64,000 nt of DNA from Skeletonema tropicum (taxonomy: Eukaryota > Bacillariophyta > Thalassiosirophyceae > Thalassiosirales > Thalassiosiraceae): assembly GCA_037178625.1 (NCBI GenBank), contig CM074142.1, positions 1,178,001 through 1,242,000 of the forward strand. The letters run 5' to 3'. Each line of letters begins with the position of its first letter. Within the stretch, counting starts at the first letter, position 1. This document shows, piece by piece, positions 20,984 to 32,736 of the stretch. The position numbers and the translations under genes were made by a program. The notes under the pieces are model-generated. The model saw only the letters and a program-made list of their open reading frames with translations. It had not been told where the DNA came from and did not search any database.

Positions 20984-22659
20984 GGTCTCGATGCTAATGT
21001 TTAACCCTGACGTAATAGTCGATGCTGCATGCATGCAATATGTATATGTTTGCTCGAACTGAAAAGAGCTTTACCGGCCATCTTATTTTGAGTACCGATT
21101 CAACATTTTTTGAGATTACAAGAAAGAGCCCTTTTATTAGGATAAGTATGTAAGTGTGCCGCGTCAAAGCCCAACCGAAGCGAAACCGGCATAAAAGTAG
21201 CAAGAATTCATCAACGAAAAAGGAGAAGCATGATTCTTTCTTCGGTACAATAGGAGTTCGTATCTTTTCAAAGCGGGTACAATATTGTACTGGAGAGCCT
21301 ATCGGTGGAGGAAACAAGAGGGAGCCAAAGGAGCTCAACCAGGCTTGGCGATGAACCAAGTCTACACTGACGCTTTAGCAGCAGTGGAAACAACTTTGCG
21401 GTACTCGCAAAGTCTCTGAGGTCCGGAGGGGTATTGATTCGAAGCTTTCAAGTTCCGAAATTTTGTTGGTTGTCAAGCCAGAGTGAAGGTTAAAACTGAT
21501 GGTGTAAGCATCGGGTTGAGCAGAGAACACCGGGACGCCCGAGGCGACCGAGTACTTCCTGGAATCACGTCTCATCTGAGTGTGATTTTCCGCGCTACCC
21601 TGCCTGGATCAACTAAATATATATGCAAGCCACAGTTTACAGACCTCACTTACTTGCAATCGATAAAAGAAATGAGAAAAGGGGGTCGCTTCCCCAATCG
21701 GATTTTAGAAATATGTAATGAGATATTAAGTAGTGGATTGGAGGTTCTCACATCCGAGAGTCACTATTGTACTTGCTTACATACGACAGAAGTGGTTAAA
21801 GAGCAGAAGACACGACAGTTGGGAGTCACGGAAATGGAACCAAGAAGGATGACGCAAGTAAGTTTGAGAAGCGTTGAAGGGAGTTGTCGCAGGCACACGA
21901 AATGAGAAGACCTTCAAATGCCGAAAGAGGGTTTGACAAGATCTTACTTTTTGAAAGTCAACAAACAAATGACAACGATGATTTAATTGATCAGGATGCA
22001 AGTAATTCACCGGGGATGGAATCTTAATAGATAGTTTAGGCGGGCCCCTCGATCAGGGACAGCCTGGGACACAGTCATACACAGATTCTGAATTTTTTTC
22101 TGGTCTAAAATACCTACCTCGTTCATCCAGCCAACTACTTCGAAGTACTTAGAGGACGGAGGACATCATAATGGTCGCAAGCAGTTTACAGTAGCACAGA
22201 AATAAACTCAAGACCTACAAGAATAATACTTTCGCAGTGCAAAATGCAAGTGAGCACCAACACGCTGTAACTGTAAATCAACAACTAATATGATGAAGCA
22301 ATAATAATAATAACTTAGAAAATTACTCAACTATCCTAACTAATATGATGAAGCAGTAGGGTGGAGGTAGACGAGACTTATGTACCATACTTCTTATTTA
22401 GAGAGCAAAAACACGCCGACGTGAAAGAAGATAAAACTCCATATCCTACTTCACATTTAATTATGCACAATGTCCTAATTAGATAAATCGACCTTCGCAC
22501 TGAAACCTAAAGGAGTGTCACAGATCATCTCGGACGAATGAAAAACAATACATCAACAGAGCTCTCTCGACATGGAACCGGAAAAAAGAACACTTTTAAT
22601 AGCGGCGCATAGATTCTTCCGATATTCTTGCAAAGAAAACCACGCTATCTTGGGGGTGA
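20984..22659. other. Intergenic with partial duplicate of 33.4-34.4 kb
   Basis: No gene supported. Around 21160-21260 the sequence matches 33445-33530 (shared CATAAAAGTAGCAAGAATTC and GAGAAGCATGATTCTTTCT). From about 22120 onward it matches 33940-34466 nearly base for base, through the 3' flank of the silaffin-like gene. The duplicated block therefore reaches well beyond the gene. Confidence 0.65.
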
Positions 22660-24405
22660 CTAAAGAAGCAACACTGCTCCAGCAATAGCTGCCAGTGGTA
22701 CTAAAACGCTTCTAGTCTCTGCGCTATTTGAATATTTCTGGACAAATGACAAGGACTTTGAAGCTGAATAGCTCGCCGAACCTGAACCGGCCCAATCACC
22801 AGATCCACTAGATCCCTTGCCTGATTTTCCAGAGGAGCCAGAAGACCAATCACCAGATCCACTAGATCCCTTGCCTGACTTTCCTGATCCTGATCCAGCC
22901 CAACTGTCGCCGCCGTCAGACCACGAGTCTCCAGATCCACTAGATCCCTTGCCTGACTTCCCTGATCCTGATCCAGAACCAGCCCAACTGTCGCCGCCGT
23001 CAGACCACGAGTCTCCAGATCCACTAGATCCCTTGCCTGACTTTCCTGATCCTGATCCAGAACCAGCCCAACTGTCGCCGCCGTCAGACCACGAGTCTCC
23101 AGATCCACTAGATCCCTTGCCTGACTTTCCTGATCCTGAACCATTCCATGCACTGTGCGAGGAGTCAACCCATGAGTCCCCAGATGCAGATCCAGACCCT
23201 TTGCCAGACTTTCCTGATCCTGATCCAGAACCAGCCCAACTGTCGCCGCCGTCAGACCACGAGTCTCCAGATCCACTAGATCCCTTGCCTGACTTTCCTG
23301 ATCCTGATCCATTCCATGCACTGTGCGAAGAGTCGACCCATGAGTCCCCAGATGCAGATCCAGACCCTTTGCCTGACTTACCTGAACCTGAACCATTCCA
23401 TCCACCGGTCGACCATTCACCTGAGTGGGTAGACCAATCACTAGATCCACTAGATCCCTTGCCTGACTTTCCAGAGGAAGAACCACTCCAGCTAGAGCTA
23501 CTGCTGCCGCTCCAGCTAGAGCTACTGCTGCTCCATCCTCCCTTGCTACCCTTGGACTTGGATCCCTTGGAGGACTTGGATCCCTTACCACTCTTGCCAG
23601 AAGACGAAGACCATGAAGAAGAACTGGAGGAGCTCCAACTAGAGCTAGTAGATCCACCGCTCTTACCGGACTTTCCAGAACTAGAAGAACCATCGCTCTT
23701 ACCACTCTTGCCAGAAGACGAAGACCATGAAGACGAACTGGAGGAGCTCCAACTAGAGCTAGAAGATCCACCGCTCTTACCGGACTTTCCAGAACTAGAA
23801 GAACCACCGCTCTTACCACTCTTGCCAGAAGACGAAGACGATGAAGAAGAACTGGAGGAGCTCCAACTAGAGCTAGAAGATCCACCGCTCTTACCGGACT
23901 TTCCAGAACTAGAAGAACCACCGCTCTTACCACTCTTGCCAGAAGACGAAGACCATGAAGACGAACTGGAGGAGCTCCAACTAGAGCTAGAAGATCCACC
24001 GCTCTTACCGGACTTTCCAGAACTAGAAGAACCACCGCTCTTACCACTCTTGCCAGAAGACGAAGACCATGAAGAAGAACTGGAGGAGCTCCAACTAGAA
24101 CTAGATGAGCCGCTCTTACCGGACTTTCCAGAGGACCATGATGAACTGGATGATGAACTCCATCCATTAGTTGACCAGCCTTCAGAATCACCGGAGCCGC
24201 TGCCGCTCTTACCGGATTTTCCAGAACCGGAGGAACCGCTCTTGCCAGATTTTCCAGAGGAAGAACTCCATGATGATGAAGATGAAGAGTCCCAGCCGAG
24301 ATCACGACGATCAATCTTGGTGGCTGGTGCCACTTGGGAGGCGGTGTTGTCGACGGCGGAGGCGCCGACGAGAGCGGCTGCGGTGAGGATGATGGAAGTC
24401 TTCAT
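22660..24405 (-). CDS. Silaffin-like secreted Ser/Gly/Lys repeat protein, copy 1
   Basis: 581 aa, uninterrupted. Signal peptide MKTSIILTAAALVGASA, then a short pro-region holding KIDRRDLGW, in which RDL fits the RXL processing motif known from diatom silica proteins. The body has three repeat zones: Trp-punctuated poly-Ser alternating with SGKSGKSGGS units (about residues 40-290); a lysine cluster GSKSSKGSKSKGSKGG; and acidic/Trp units SGDSWSDGGDSWAGSGSG alternating with GKSGKGS and SASGDSWVDSSHSAWNGSG. Every GKSGK supplies the KxxK spacing associated with silaffin lysines and silica targeting. The C-terminus ends in a hydrophobic tail (VLVPLAAIAGAVLLL) after Ser/Asn-rich sequence, consistent with a GPI-type signal or membrane anchor. 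The role in cell-wall silica or its organic matrix is inferred from composition. Confidence 0.85.
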   Translation of the reverse strand: MKTSIILTAAALVGASAVDNTASQVAPATKIDRRDLGWDSSSSSSWSSSSGKSGKSGSSGSGKSGKSGSGSGDSEGWSTNGWSSSSSSSWSSGKSGKSGSSSSSWSSSSSSSWSSSSGKSGKSGGSSSSGKSGKSGGSSSSSWSSSSSSSWSSSSGKSGKSGGSSSSGKSGKSGGSSSSSWSSSSSSSSSSSSGKSGKSGGSSSSGKSGKSGGSSSSSWSSSSSSSWSSSSGKSGKSDGSSSSGKSGKSGGSTSSSWSSSSSSSWSSSSGKSGKGSKSSKGSKSKGSKGGWSSSSSSWSGSSSSSWSGSSSGKSGKGSSGSSDWSTHSGEWSTGGWNGSGSGKSGKGSGSASGDSWVDSSHSAWNGSGSGKSGKGSSGSGDSWSDGGDSWAGSGSGSGKSGKGSGSASGDSWVDSSHSAWNGSGSGKSGKGSSGSGDSWSDGGDSWAGSGSGSGKSGKGSSGSGDSWSDGGDSWAGSGSGSGKSGKGSSGSGDSWSDGGDSWAGSGSGKSGKGSSGSGDWSSGSSGKSGKGSSGSGDWAGSGSASYSASKSLSFVQKYSNSAETRSVLVPLAAIAGAVLLL

Positions 24406-25650
24406 TTTATTATATCTTCTCGTGTATTTCTTAGAGTAGTTTCGGTATCTATCTGACTATATTAATAGAATGTTGGATAATTTTCCAGCTGCCAGTGTAA
24501 TTATTTCAATGATGAGTCGGTTGTCGGTTGCAAAAAGTTTTTATGTGATGCATCAATTAGTCAAAATCAACGTAGGAATTCAAAAATCTACACAAACTTG
24601 AACTCAAAAAATCATCAAAACAAACGACCACCATGACAACAAAGCAACATAATACGCTGCGTAATCAACCGCCGCCAACGATAATATTCTAACCTTCCAA
24701 TAGCAAATACGTATATCAAACGCCATCAGCCGCCGCCGCCTGTTCTGACATCTCAAATTTAACTGGCGGTCACTACGACTACTCTAGATCGCTTCGCGCC
24801 CAACACTCGGGACTTCACAAGAAAAGCCTTTTTTTCATTAGATTCAAATTATTCCGCCAATCAAATTATACTGAACTCCGCCGCTGAAATGATCTGGTTT
24901 GGCGCCTCGCGAGATGTTCGAGAGAGGAAACTTACCTACTCCGAGGCTTCCAGAGAATTTAGGTCATTAGTTTCTGCCTCCAACGAACGCGAACCCACAA
25001 TTCAAATTCAAATCATTGCACGTAGGAGTAAGTAAGTACTTATATACGCTCCCTCATCCTGGAAAGTTTCTGCTGTAAAAAATCTGCGCCGCGATCTGTC
25101 AACGATCTTTCTCGCTCAACGGACGGGGTGGCACGCTTTTGTCCCTATTCCTGAATCTTCTTCTGCCACCATCGTGAATCGTGACCAAACTTTCTACCAA
25201 CATCCCACATCAAATACATTGATTGGTCAATACCTACCTGGGACATCTTCCATCTTCTTACCTGGTGAGATCTTCCCTACAATAATTCCAATTCATCTTA
25301 CTTGAATAGATCATCCACTTCTTTCGTCTACTAAGCGATAAGAATGATTGATCTACTTGATTTTTATGAAGATGTGGGCTACCAACCGGCCATTGTTGTC
25401 AATCACGTCGCCAGACTCAACAAACTTCAGCCAAGATCTGCTCTTCAAAGATAATGAGTGGAGAGAGATGACTGGAGTGGAGGAGGCGGCGAATATGGTA
25501 TAGTCGGCACCAGCTATTCCAGCAGTCGTCCTGCTGCTGGAACATTGCGAAATAATAGGGGTGGGGAATAAGTACAGACGGGTCGACGTAGAGAGAAGAA
25601 GAACACGCAATCAAAGAAACACAACGTCGTATTAAGCTGATTGACAAATT
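24406..25650. promoter_or_regulatory. Upstream region of silaffin-like copy 1, with motif
   Basis: Contains AACGTAGGAATTC at 24569-24581, about 165 bp before the silaffin-like start, and a weaker CACGTAGGA at 25019-25027. The first 150 bp resemble the upstream DNA of copy 2 (36558-36715), after which similarity stops. No gene in the rest. Confidence 0.5.
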
Positions 25651-28600
25651 TGGGAACATTCAACATATCATTAGGAATGGGAAGATGACAGCAGGAAATA
25701 TTGAGACAATCATGACTGCAATTGATAAGAGGGCGAGGAGAGTTGTGGGTGCAGAGACGCTTCGGGCGTTGCAAAGGGGAACATTGATAGAGGAGGCGAT
25801 AGATGAAACTGGCATTGGCCAATAGTGGACACGACGTCACTGGCCTGGGAAGATTCTCGTTCTCGAGGTACATCGGAGAGAATGGTATTTCAACTTGGGT
25901 TGTCTGCGGATATCAACCATGCGTTAGTAAAGGCCCCAGCACTAGTTAACAACAACGACGACGGTACTTTATTCAAAAAAAGCAGCCTGACGTCAAGCCA
26001 AGAGACAAATTCTATGAGGACTTGATTGCTCTACTCAAGAGGTGGCGTGAGGAAGGAGACCGAATTATTGTTTGCCTAGATGCTAATGAGAATATCTACA
26101 CCAAGCGGATCGGACAACCTCTAACGGAAGTAGATGGGTTAGCGATGAAGGAGGTGGAAGGAGACTACACTGGGAAGCAGCTTGGTGCAACTTATTTCCG
26201 CGGCTCTCAACCTATCGATGGCGTGTGGGCGACAAGGGATATTGAAGTTTTGAATGCATGTGTAATGCCGGTGGGTTATGGAATGGGTGATCACCGATGC
26301 TTCGTGGTAGATTTCTCGTTGTCATCACTTGTTGGCCGCTCCTTGGTCCGTGTGAAAAAGTTTAAGGCGAGACGACTGAATACCAAACTCCCCAGAGTTG
26401 CGGAGAGATACAACCAACTGCTAGAAACGAACCTGATCAGGCATAGGGTAGATGACGATCATCGTGCCGCATACCAGGCACAAACAAAAGAAGAAGCTCG
26501 TACTGCTCTCGCGTCCTCTGAAGAGAAAAGCAAACAATATAATATGGCTCACGCAGAATCGAAGTGCCGCAAAATCAAGGCAGGTAGAATACCATTCTCG
26601 GCAGAATCAGTGACTTGGATAAAGCGAGGCGAAGTCTATAGAACACTTCTCCGTTATCATGCGGGAGGGAAGGTGAACCGAGGGAATTTGAAACGAAAAT
26701 GTCGGAAGCTAAAGATCCTTCGTCCATTCAACCACTCAGTAGCAGAGATCGCTGCTAGACTCAAAGCTTGCGACAGTAAGTGTGATCATTTTAGGAAACA
26801 TGGACACCACTATAGAAAGAAACATCTGAATCGTCGGCTGGATATTGCTAAAAAGAAGGGTGATGAGGCTGCAGAGAAGCGTATACTTGCCATCATTAAA
26901 GGAGAGAGAGAGATAGACGTTTCTGGAGGAAGTTGAATTACAATCTCGGTTAGCGGTAGCATTCGAACAGTGCAGGTGGAAACTGATGGTGGTAATGTGG
27001 TAGAATATGACACAAAAGATTCAGTGGAAAAAGCCATTTGGAAAACATTCATGGTGAGGGCAAACGATTCTATCAGGCGGAAGAAGCACCTATCTGCAAA
27101 GGGCGTCTTAGAGGTCAATTTGGATACAACGCCGACACAGTTGCTGCCAGGGCAGTGCTGGATGGCACTTATGAATTCTCTGACGATTATCATGAGGCAA
27201 CGAAACAGATATTTGAGCAGATAGCAAAGATTCGATCTCTTGTTCCGATGGACTCCGTCGAGACCTTGATTGATGAGGTGACTTGGGCTAAGAGCTGGAG
27301 ACGGTCGAAGGAGGCAACATCATCGTCTATTTCTGGCTTCCATTTCGGCCATTACATTGCTGGCGCAGAGTCGGAGTATATCTCCAACTATCACGCGGTT
27401 AAAATATCTCTCGCTCTCATGAGGGGTATCAGTTTGTCGAGGTGGCAACGCGGTTTGGCCTGCATGCTCGAAAAGAAAACAGGCAGTCGACTAGTCACCA
27501 AATTGCGCAGCATCCTATTGTTGGAGGCTGACTTGAACAAAGCAAACAAGATCATACACGGTGATAGGATGATGAATAATATTCGCAAATACCAACTCAT
27601 GCCAGAAGAGATATTCAGTGAGAAAAATAGGACGGCAGATGATGGGGCCTTGGCAAAAATACTATTCTTTGATATAGGACGGCAACTTCGTACTCCGGCT
27701 GCTATTGCTTCGGTTGATGCAAGCAACTGCTATGACAGAATAGCACATGCCATTGCTTCTTTGGTGTTTCAAGCCTTTGGAGTTGAGCAGTCGGCAACAG
27801 AGTCTATGCTTACTACAATCCAGGAGATGCGGTACTTCTTGCGAACTGCGTATGGGGACTCAACACGGTGCGCAAACAGCACTGCCGAAGTTAAGTATCA
27901 AGGTCTGTGTCAAGGAAATGGTGCTGCACCTGCCGGGTGGGCAGCAATTAGTGTCACCATCTTGATGGCTCACAAAAAGCCAATGGACATGGAGCGACCT
28001 TCATTTGCTCTTTCACACCATCCAAAGAAATTGACTTGGCGGCTATTCTCTTTGTCGATGATACGGATATCATTCATATCAATATGAAGAAGAGGGAGAC
28101 AATTAATGAGGTTCATGCAGCTCTGACAGCGAGCGTCCGCAGTTGGAATAATCTTTTGATGGCAACAGGGGGAACCCTACATCCTGATAAGTGCTTCTAT
28201 TATTTGATGTCTTACTATTACGACGAGAGGAAGCAGTGTTGGCTGTATGAAGATCACTCCAAGGATTGCTATTACGACATTGAATTATCTCTTCCAGATG
28301 GGACCCCAGTTTTGTGAAGCATCACTCTGTGGAGCATCCGGAGACTATGCTAGGTGTGGCAACAAGCCCGTCTGGTTCGTGCCGCAGCAAGTGCAATTGT
28401 TCTGAGGAGTGCAAAGGTCCTCTGGACGTTTTAATCGAGAAAGCATCTGATTGTGCGCAAAAAGTTCTAGGGAGTAGATTGAATCGGCGAGGAAATTCGT
28501 GATCTAGACATTGGCTTCTGCGGCGGTGGATTCCCGAATGTGCCGATAGAATGCGGCATTCCGCAATTGAACAAACTGATGATGCACTACGGATGCCCGT

Positions 28601-29541
28601 CTAGTAATGGAATTACAGCTCAGGTCTCGGTAGAACTCTTCATTATTGAACTCGGTCGAGCGCATCAGCCCTTTGATGAATCATTTCAACAATATCACTC
28701 TTGGATTACTCCCAGCTGGGTGAAATCGATCTGGGAAAAAGTGGATACCTTCGGGTATAAGGTGGTATTGAATAACATCGACAACCCCTTCCCAAGAGTG
28801 GGTGAAAAGTGGCTCATGCGTGTATTTGAAGATCTCCAATACTCTCCAAAATAACTACGGCAATTGAACAGAGTCCGCTTGCACCAACAAGTTCTGTTTT
28901 TATCAGATATACTGTGTGTGAGGGGTTCGAAGATTGATCCATGGTACAAAAGATTTTAAGGTGTGGAAGTCGGCACTCTCTCAATTAGCCCCAGGAGGTT
29001 TACTTAGCGTCCGGTTGGGAAGTTGGGTGCACATCGGCCACAAACTTCAACCGTGGCGGTACTGTGCCGCATCGATTAGACTGTTCCGCTTTATGGGTAA
29101 TGACCTTATGGAGGTATACCCTCCGCATGACAATGACCCTCGGAGATATGTGAAAGATGGTAGTGATCATGCCCAGGTTCAGTATAATGTTGTGTATACG
29201 ATAGGAGAGGTAGATACTGCGGTATATCGTTTGGTCAGTCATGCACCAATCCCAGGTCAGGTATACCTCCTAGCACTTTGTGGGAAGTCCTCGACCAGCG
29301 GGGTAGCATGTGGATGTGGGAAGATCTTGAACTGACGGGGAGCTATGAGTTCCTAGTGGCGTCTATTATAAATGGATCACTAGTATGTGTGGCGGACGGA
29401 TCCTTTATCAAGGAGATGTACCCAGATATCTGCTCAGCTGCATTTATTATGGAGTGTTCCAAGGGGAGAGGCCGACTCGATGGTAAAGTCTCTGGAAGAT
29501 CCCCGAAAAAGGTAAAGTACTATACTACGAGAGAGCCCTAA
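25651..29541 (+). mobile_element. Decayed LINE-like retroelement (endonuclease, reverse transcriptase, RNase H)
   Basis: Coding fragments in all three frames add up to one long polyprotein with at least six frame changes. The order is: an EEP/AP-type endonuclease remnant (about 25960-26320: IIVCLDANEN, PIDGVWAT, GMGDHRCFVVDFS); a basic helical linker; a reverse transcriptase (27040-28315) with motif A ASVDASNCYDRIAH, motif B GLCQGNGAAPAGW, motif C AAILFVDDTDI and a GGTLHPDKCFYYL thumb-side motif; then a further conserved stretch (28540-29100); and the start of an RNase H domain (VCVADGSFIKEMY, then CSAAFIMECSKGRGRL, near 29380-29475), cut short. Endonuclease before RT identifies the non-LTR (LINE) order. 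Motif C is VDD rather than YADD. The element is inactive as written. Confidence 0.8.
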
Positions 29542-29570
29542 ATGTGCTAGAAGAGAGAAGAGATGAGCAG

Positions 29571-29681
29571 TGCAGGCGCCTGCACGCCAGCTGAAAGAGA
29601 GGCGGTAACCGCAGGAAGTCAGGCATCATCGATTTTCGAGCGCCGACCCCATGCCTGCAAAAGGCAGGCGACGGGGTCGGC
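29571..29681. repeat. Palindromes and strong hairpin at the 3' side of the retroelement
   Basis: TGCAGGCGCCTGCA at 29571-29584 is a perfect 14-bp palindrome. GCGGT-A-ACCGC lies at 29602-29612. At 29642-29681 a hairpin has a 9-bp outer stem (GCCGACCCC / GGGGTCGGC), a small internal loop, a 6-bp inner stem (GCCTGC / GCAGGC) and a 5-nt loop. All three are GC-rich in an otherwise AT-rich area. Confidence 0.75.
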
Positions 29682-32427
29682 GGCAGATTCGTCCACTACA
29701 ATACTCTATGTTGCTATTAAAAGCTATTTCTTTTCTTTCGCATTGCTAGCCGTTTCATTGCTCAACCAGGCACCATTGCCTTATTCGATCAATCGAATTG
29801 ATTGTATTATGACTGTGCGACGCGAAACGACTGTAACATTTGTAACGATTCGACCTTTCCGGGTAACGAACGAAATGTAACAATGACGTAACACGCTAGA
29901 TAAATTTAAAATTCGTTTGCAATTTATTAATAAGCCGTTCGCGGACAACATGAATCGACAGGTCCGTTCGCTAGTTCCCAGATTTTTTTTCAGCCGCTCG
30001 CGGGTCCCTCCCAGGGCTGTATACCCACTCCGTACCCACCGAAAAAATACCTGGGTATCAGGTACATATTTTTTGGGTATTGGGTGTAACTATTGCGTAC
30101 GTAACTGCTCCGATTTCTGTATGGGTACTTACCTGATACGTACTTACCTAAGGGTAACTACCTTCTGGGTACTCCTAATCAGGTACAAAAGAGCTCGAAA
30201 TACCCGTAAAATTGCGAAATTTACCCCTGAAATAACCAAAATTCTTCAGAAAAGTTCCCATTCAAGGACCTAACTCGCACCTAACGGGGACACCTAGGTA
30301 ATGGGAAAACACTATATGGAGGTGGTTTTTGTAATGGGAGTTTTTCGTAAATGATTCTTTCTCATTTTGAAGACGTTAGTAAACGGAACTTGATACGCGA
30401 GATCGATTTCATCAATAGGGAACTCATTTTAGTGGGATGGTCAAAATTGAAACGGCCATCCATTTTTCAAAAATCAGCACGCACGCCACGATGATGGTTT
30501 TCATCATCTACCGTATCAACAATTACTCACCATATAATCCCTTTTACAGCAACCATGCCTTTTATTATGTCCATGCCGTCCCCCGATGCCCCCGTAATGT
30601 CGGCACAAAGAAGAGGGGGTGAAAAAAGGTAAGATAATGTGTAAATAATTCACTTCTCCCCACCACACAATTTTAAAATCTCCACGGCACTGCTCTGGTC
30701 GAATGTCTATTACATATTTTCGATGATTTGTCATCATCTCAGGCGTTTACCAGCCTTATTGACCGCAAATTAATTATTTTGATGGGCCCCGCCGCCATCA
30801 TCATGCGCCACGTGAACACGACGACGAACGGTCAAGAAAAGGGCTATTTTTCAAGGCTGCACAGAAAACTCTCCCGTGTAATTATGTGGCTAGGCATGGT
30901 AACTCTCATTGGATGGCAAGCCAGCTAGCGAAATCGGCTGTTATGGAATGTCACTTATAGGCATCGATGAGTACCAATAACGGTTTCAAACTTACGTCCA
31001 CGCTGAAGAGTCCGACTACCTGCTGCAATCGCTACAGACGTATAGATGGCAGTTCCATGTTCGATGGTGATTGCTGTGTTTTTACCTGCAGACAGTGGTG
31101 ATAATAGAATCAAGGTGAGTGGTGCTATGAAATATTTTCATTCTCTTGCATTATTCATACACAATTTGTAACATTCTTTTTATCATTTTGGTGTACCCAC
31201 CGCAGTTTGGTCCATTTTCGTGGGGGCAAGCTATTCCATGGCTTAATCCTGTTTGACTGCTTTTCTTTCTGTTATGAGTGGCTTCCTCTAACTTCGTATC
31301 ATCTCGGCTGCTCCTCACGCTCATCACATTCTCAAGAATTACTGACCAACGTTACTGATTGGGAATCAATTACATCGAAGGGGTCGTTGCTGCCCTCTTC
31401 GACTTGCTGGAAATCTGGAGAAATTATCTCTTTTCTACGCAACAATAGATAGCCACTGTACAACGGCGATGTTCGTCATGGTCAAGCAATGGACGGAAGA
31501 CGCAGATCGACGTCGAATGATTGACGGAGAGAAGATTTGAATTGAAGCCTCCCATTGTGATGTCTGGCACTACTTTTCCGATTGGAAGGGGAGAAGCCAA
31601 ATGAATATGGTCGAAGCAATATTTCTTTTCATTTCTACTCAAAATCAATTACTTCTTAGTTGGTCTGCAAGCTTGCACACTTCCCACGAGATTTGCAGGT
31701 TGCCCTTTTCCTGGGACTTCGCCCAAGGAATGTCTTCATCGACATATTCAAAATTACCCTATCCTTTCGCGACGATCCAATCCCCTCTTCTGGCATAGGA
31801 CGAGGAGAAGGGGCTAAGGCCTTTGACAAGTTGGAGGGAGATTTGATGTGTCTCTTATATTTACATCGTTGGAGGGAGATGCAGAAGCAACAACTGCGTG
31901 GGAGTCTGCTGGCACTATTGATCGATTTCATCTGAAGATGGGAGAGAGGAAGTTTCCCATTCACGAGGACATCGTGCAACTGTGTTCCTCATCACATCCC
32001 TGCTGGTGGGATGAAGATGGATGATGTCAAGCAATGGGCGGTAGACAGTCAATTAAGGGTGGTCGGTTGTCCTAACTAGCGTATGTCTTTGAACGCCCTA
32101 TCAACGGTGATGTTCGCTTACTCCAAGTTATGGACGGACTGCTCTCGATATTGTCGATGAGCTTCCATACTTCCCTCGAGATAGCAGGTTGGCTACTTCT
32201 ATTTAATACTTACGTCAAGAAGTCTGATCTTGAAGAGCTGTACACAAGTGCAGCAATTCGGTGTGGTATGGACGGAAGTAGCTTGCAGATAAACTCAATT
32301 TGTGAGTTTTGTGAACTATTATCGTCTATGATTGTAATCAATTAGTCTATACATCTAACTCAATTTTATCTTATCTATATCATTCCACAGAGAACATGGT
32401 ATCTTTTCATTCCCACATCTACATCAG
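29682..32427. other. Long non-genic region
   Basis: No gene supported on either strand. At about 30000-30220 there is a patch dense in GGGTA/TACCC and GGTAC words (for example TACCTGGGTATCAGGTA). Short repeated phrases such as CGGTGATGTTCG / CGGCGATGTTCG and CTTCC(A/C)TCGAGAT-type strings near 31460-31700 and 32100-32180 suggest old duplicated DNA. Possibly decayed transposon sequence. Confidence 0.45.
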
Positions 32428-32736
32428 TTACTTTGTTGGGCTACAAGCTTTCCTCTTCCTAATAGGCTTTCTCTTCGTTGAAGTCTCCGGTTGGCTTTGC
32501 ATTCCAGTACATTCTGTGGGAGGAAGATCACCCTTCTGTTTCCTCGCTTCATTTAAGAGTGCTACTTGGGCTGCGCTGAGGTGTTGCTTGAATATAGCTC
32601 TCCCCTCAGGACCTGTTGCATCGACCAGCTTTGTCAAGCTTTCGTAAATAGGCATGTATCCTTGGTATGCATCATCACTTCCTCTTTTGGAACACTCCTC
32701 CTCATCTGAGTCATTGTCCATCTGACTAGGTACCAT
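32428..32736 (-). CDS. Possible small acidic/basic hypothetical protein
   Basis: 102 residues starting MVPSQMDNDSDEEE. It reads like protein sequence: an acidic start, a helical centre (YESLTKLVDATGPEGRAIF, then LSAAQVALLNEARKQKG) and a basic end (KRKPIRKRKACSP). No homologue is recognised and there is no splice or duplicate evidence. It may be a fragment of a transposon gene. Confidence 0.35.
   Translation of the reverse strand: MVPSQMDNDSDEEECSKRGSDDAYQGYMPIYESLTKLVDATGPEGRAIFKQHLSAAQVALLNEARKQKGDLPPTECTGMQSQPETSTKRKPIRKRKACSPTK

Noticed and set aside
22701..24314. Second long minus-strand frame (LARVVRAV / QARDLVDL repeats) overlapping silaffin-like copy 1, also present over copy 2
   Set aside because: Open only because of the three-base periodicity of the repeats. 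It lacks a start context and any recognisable feature.
22817..24439. 540-residue plus-strand open frame rich in Asp/Pro/Leu/Glu, antisense to silaffin-like copy 1
   Set aside because: It is the mirror of the repeat codons of the real gene. Signal peptide, RXL site and hydrophobic tail exist only on the minus strand.
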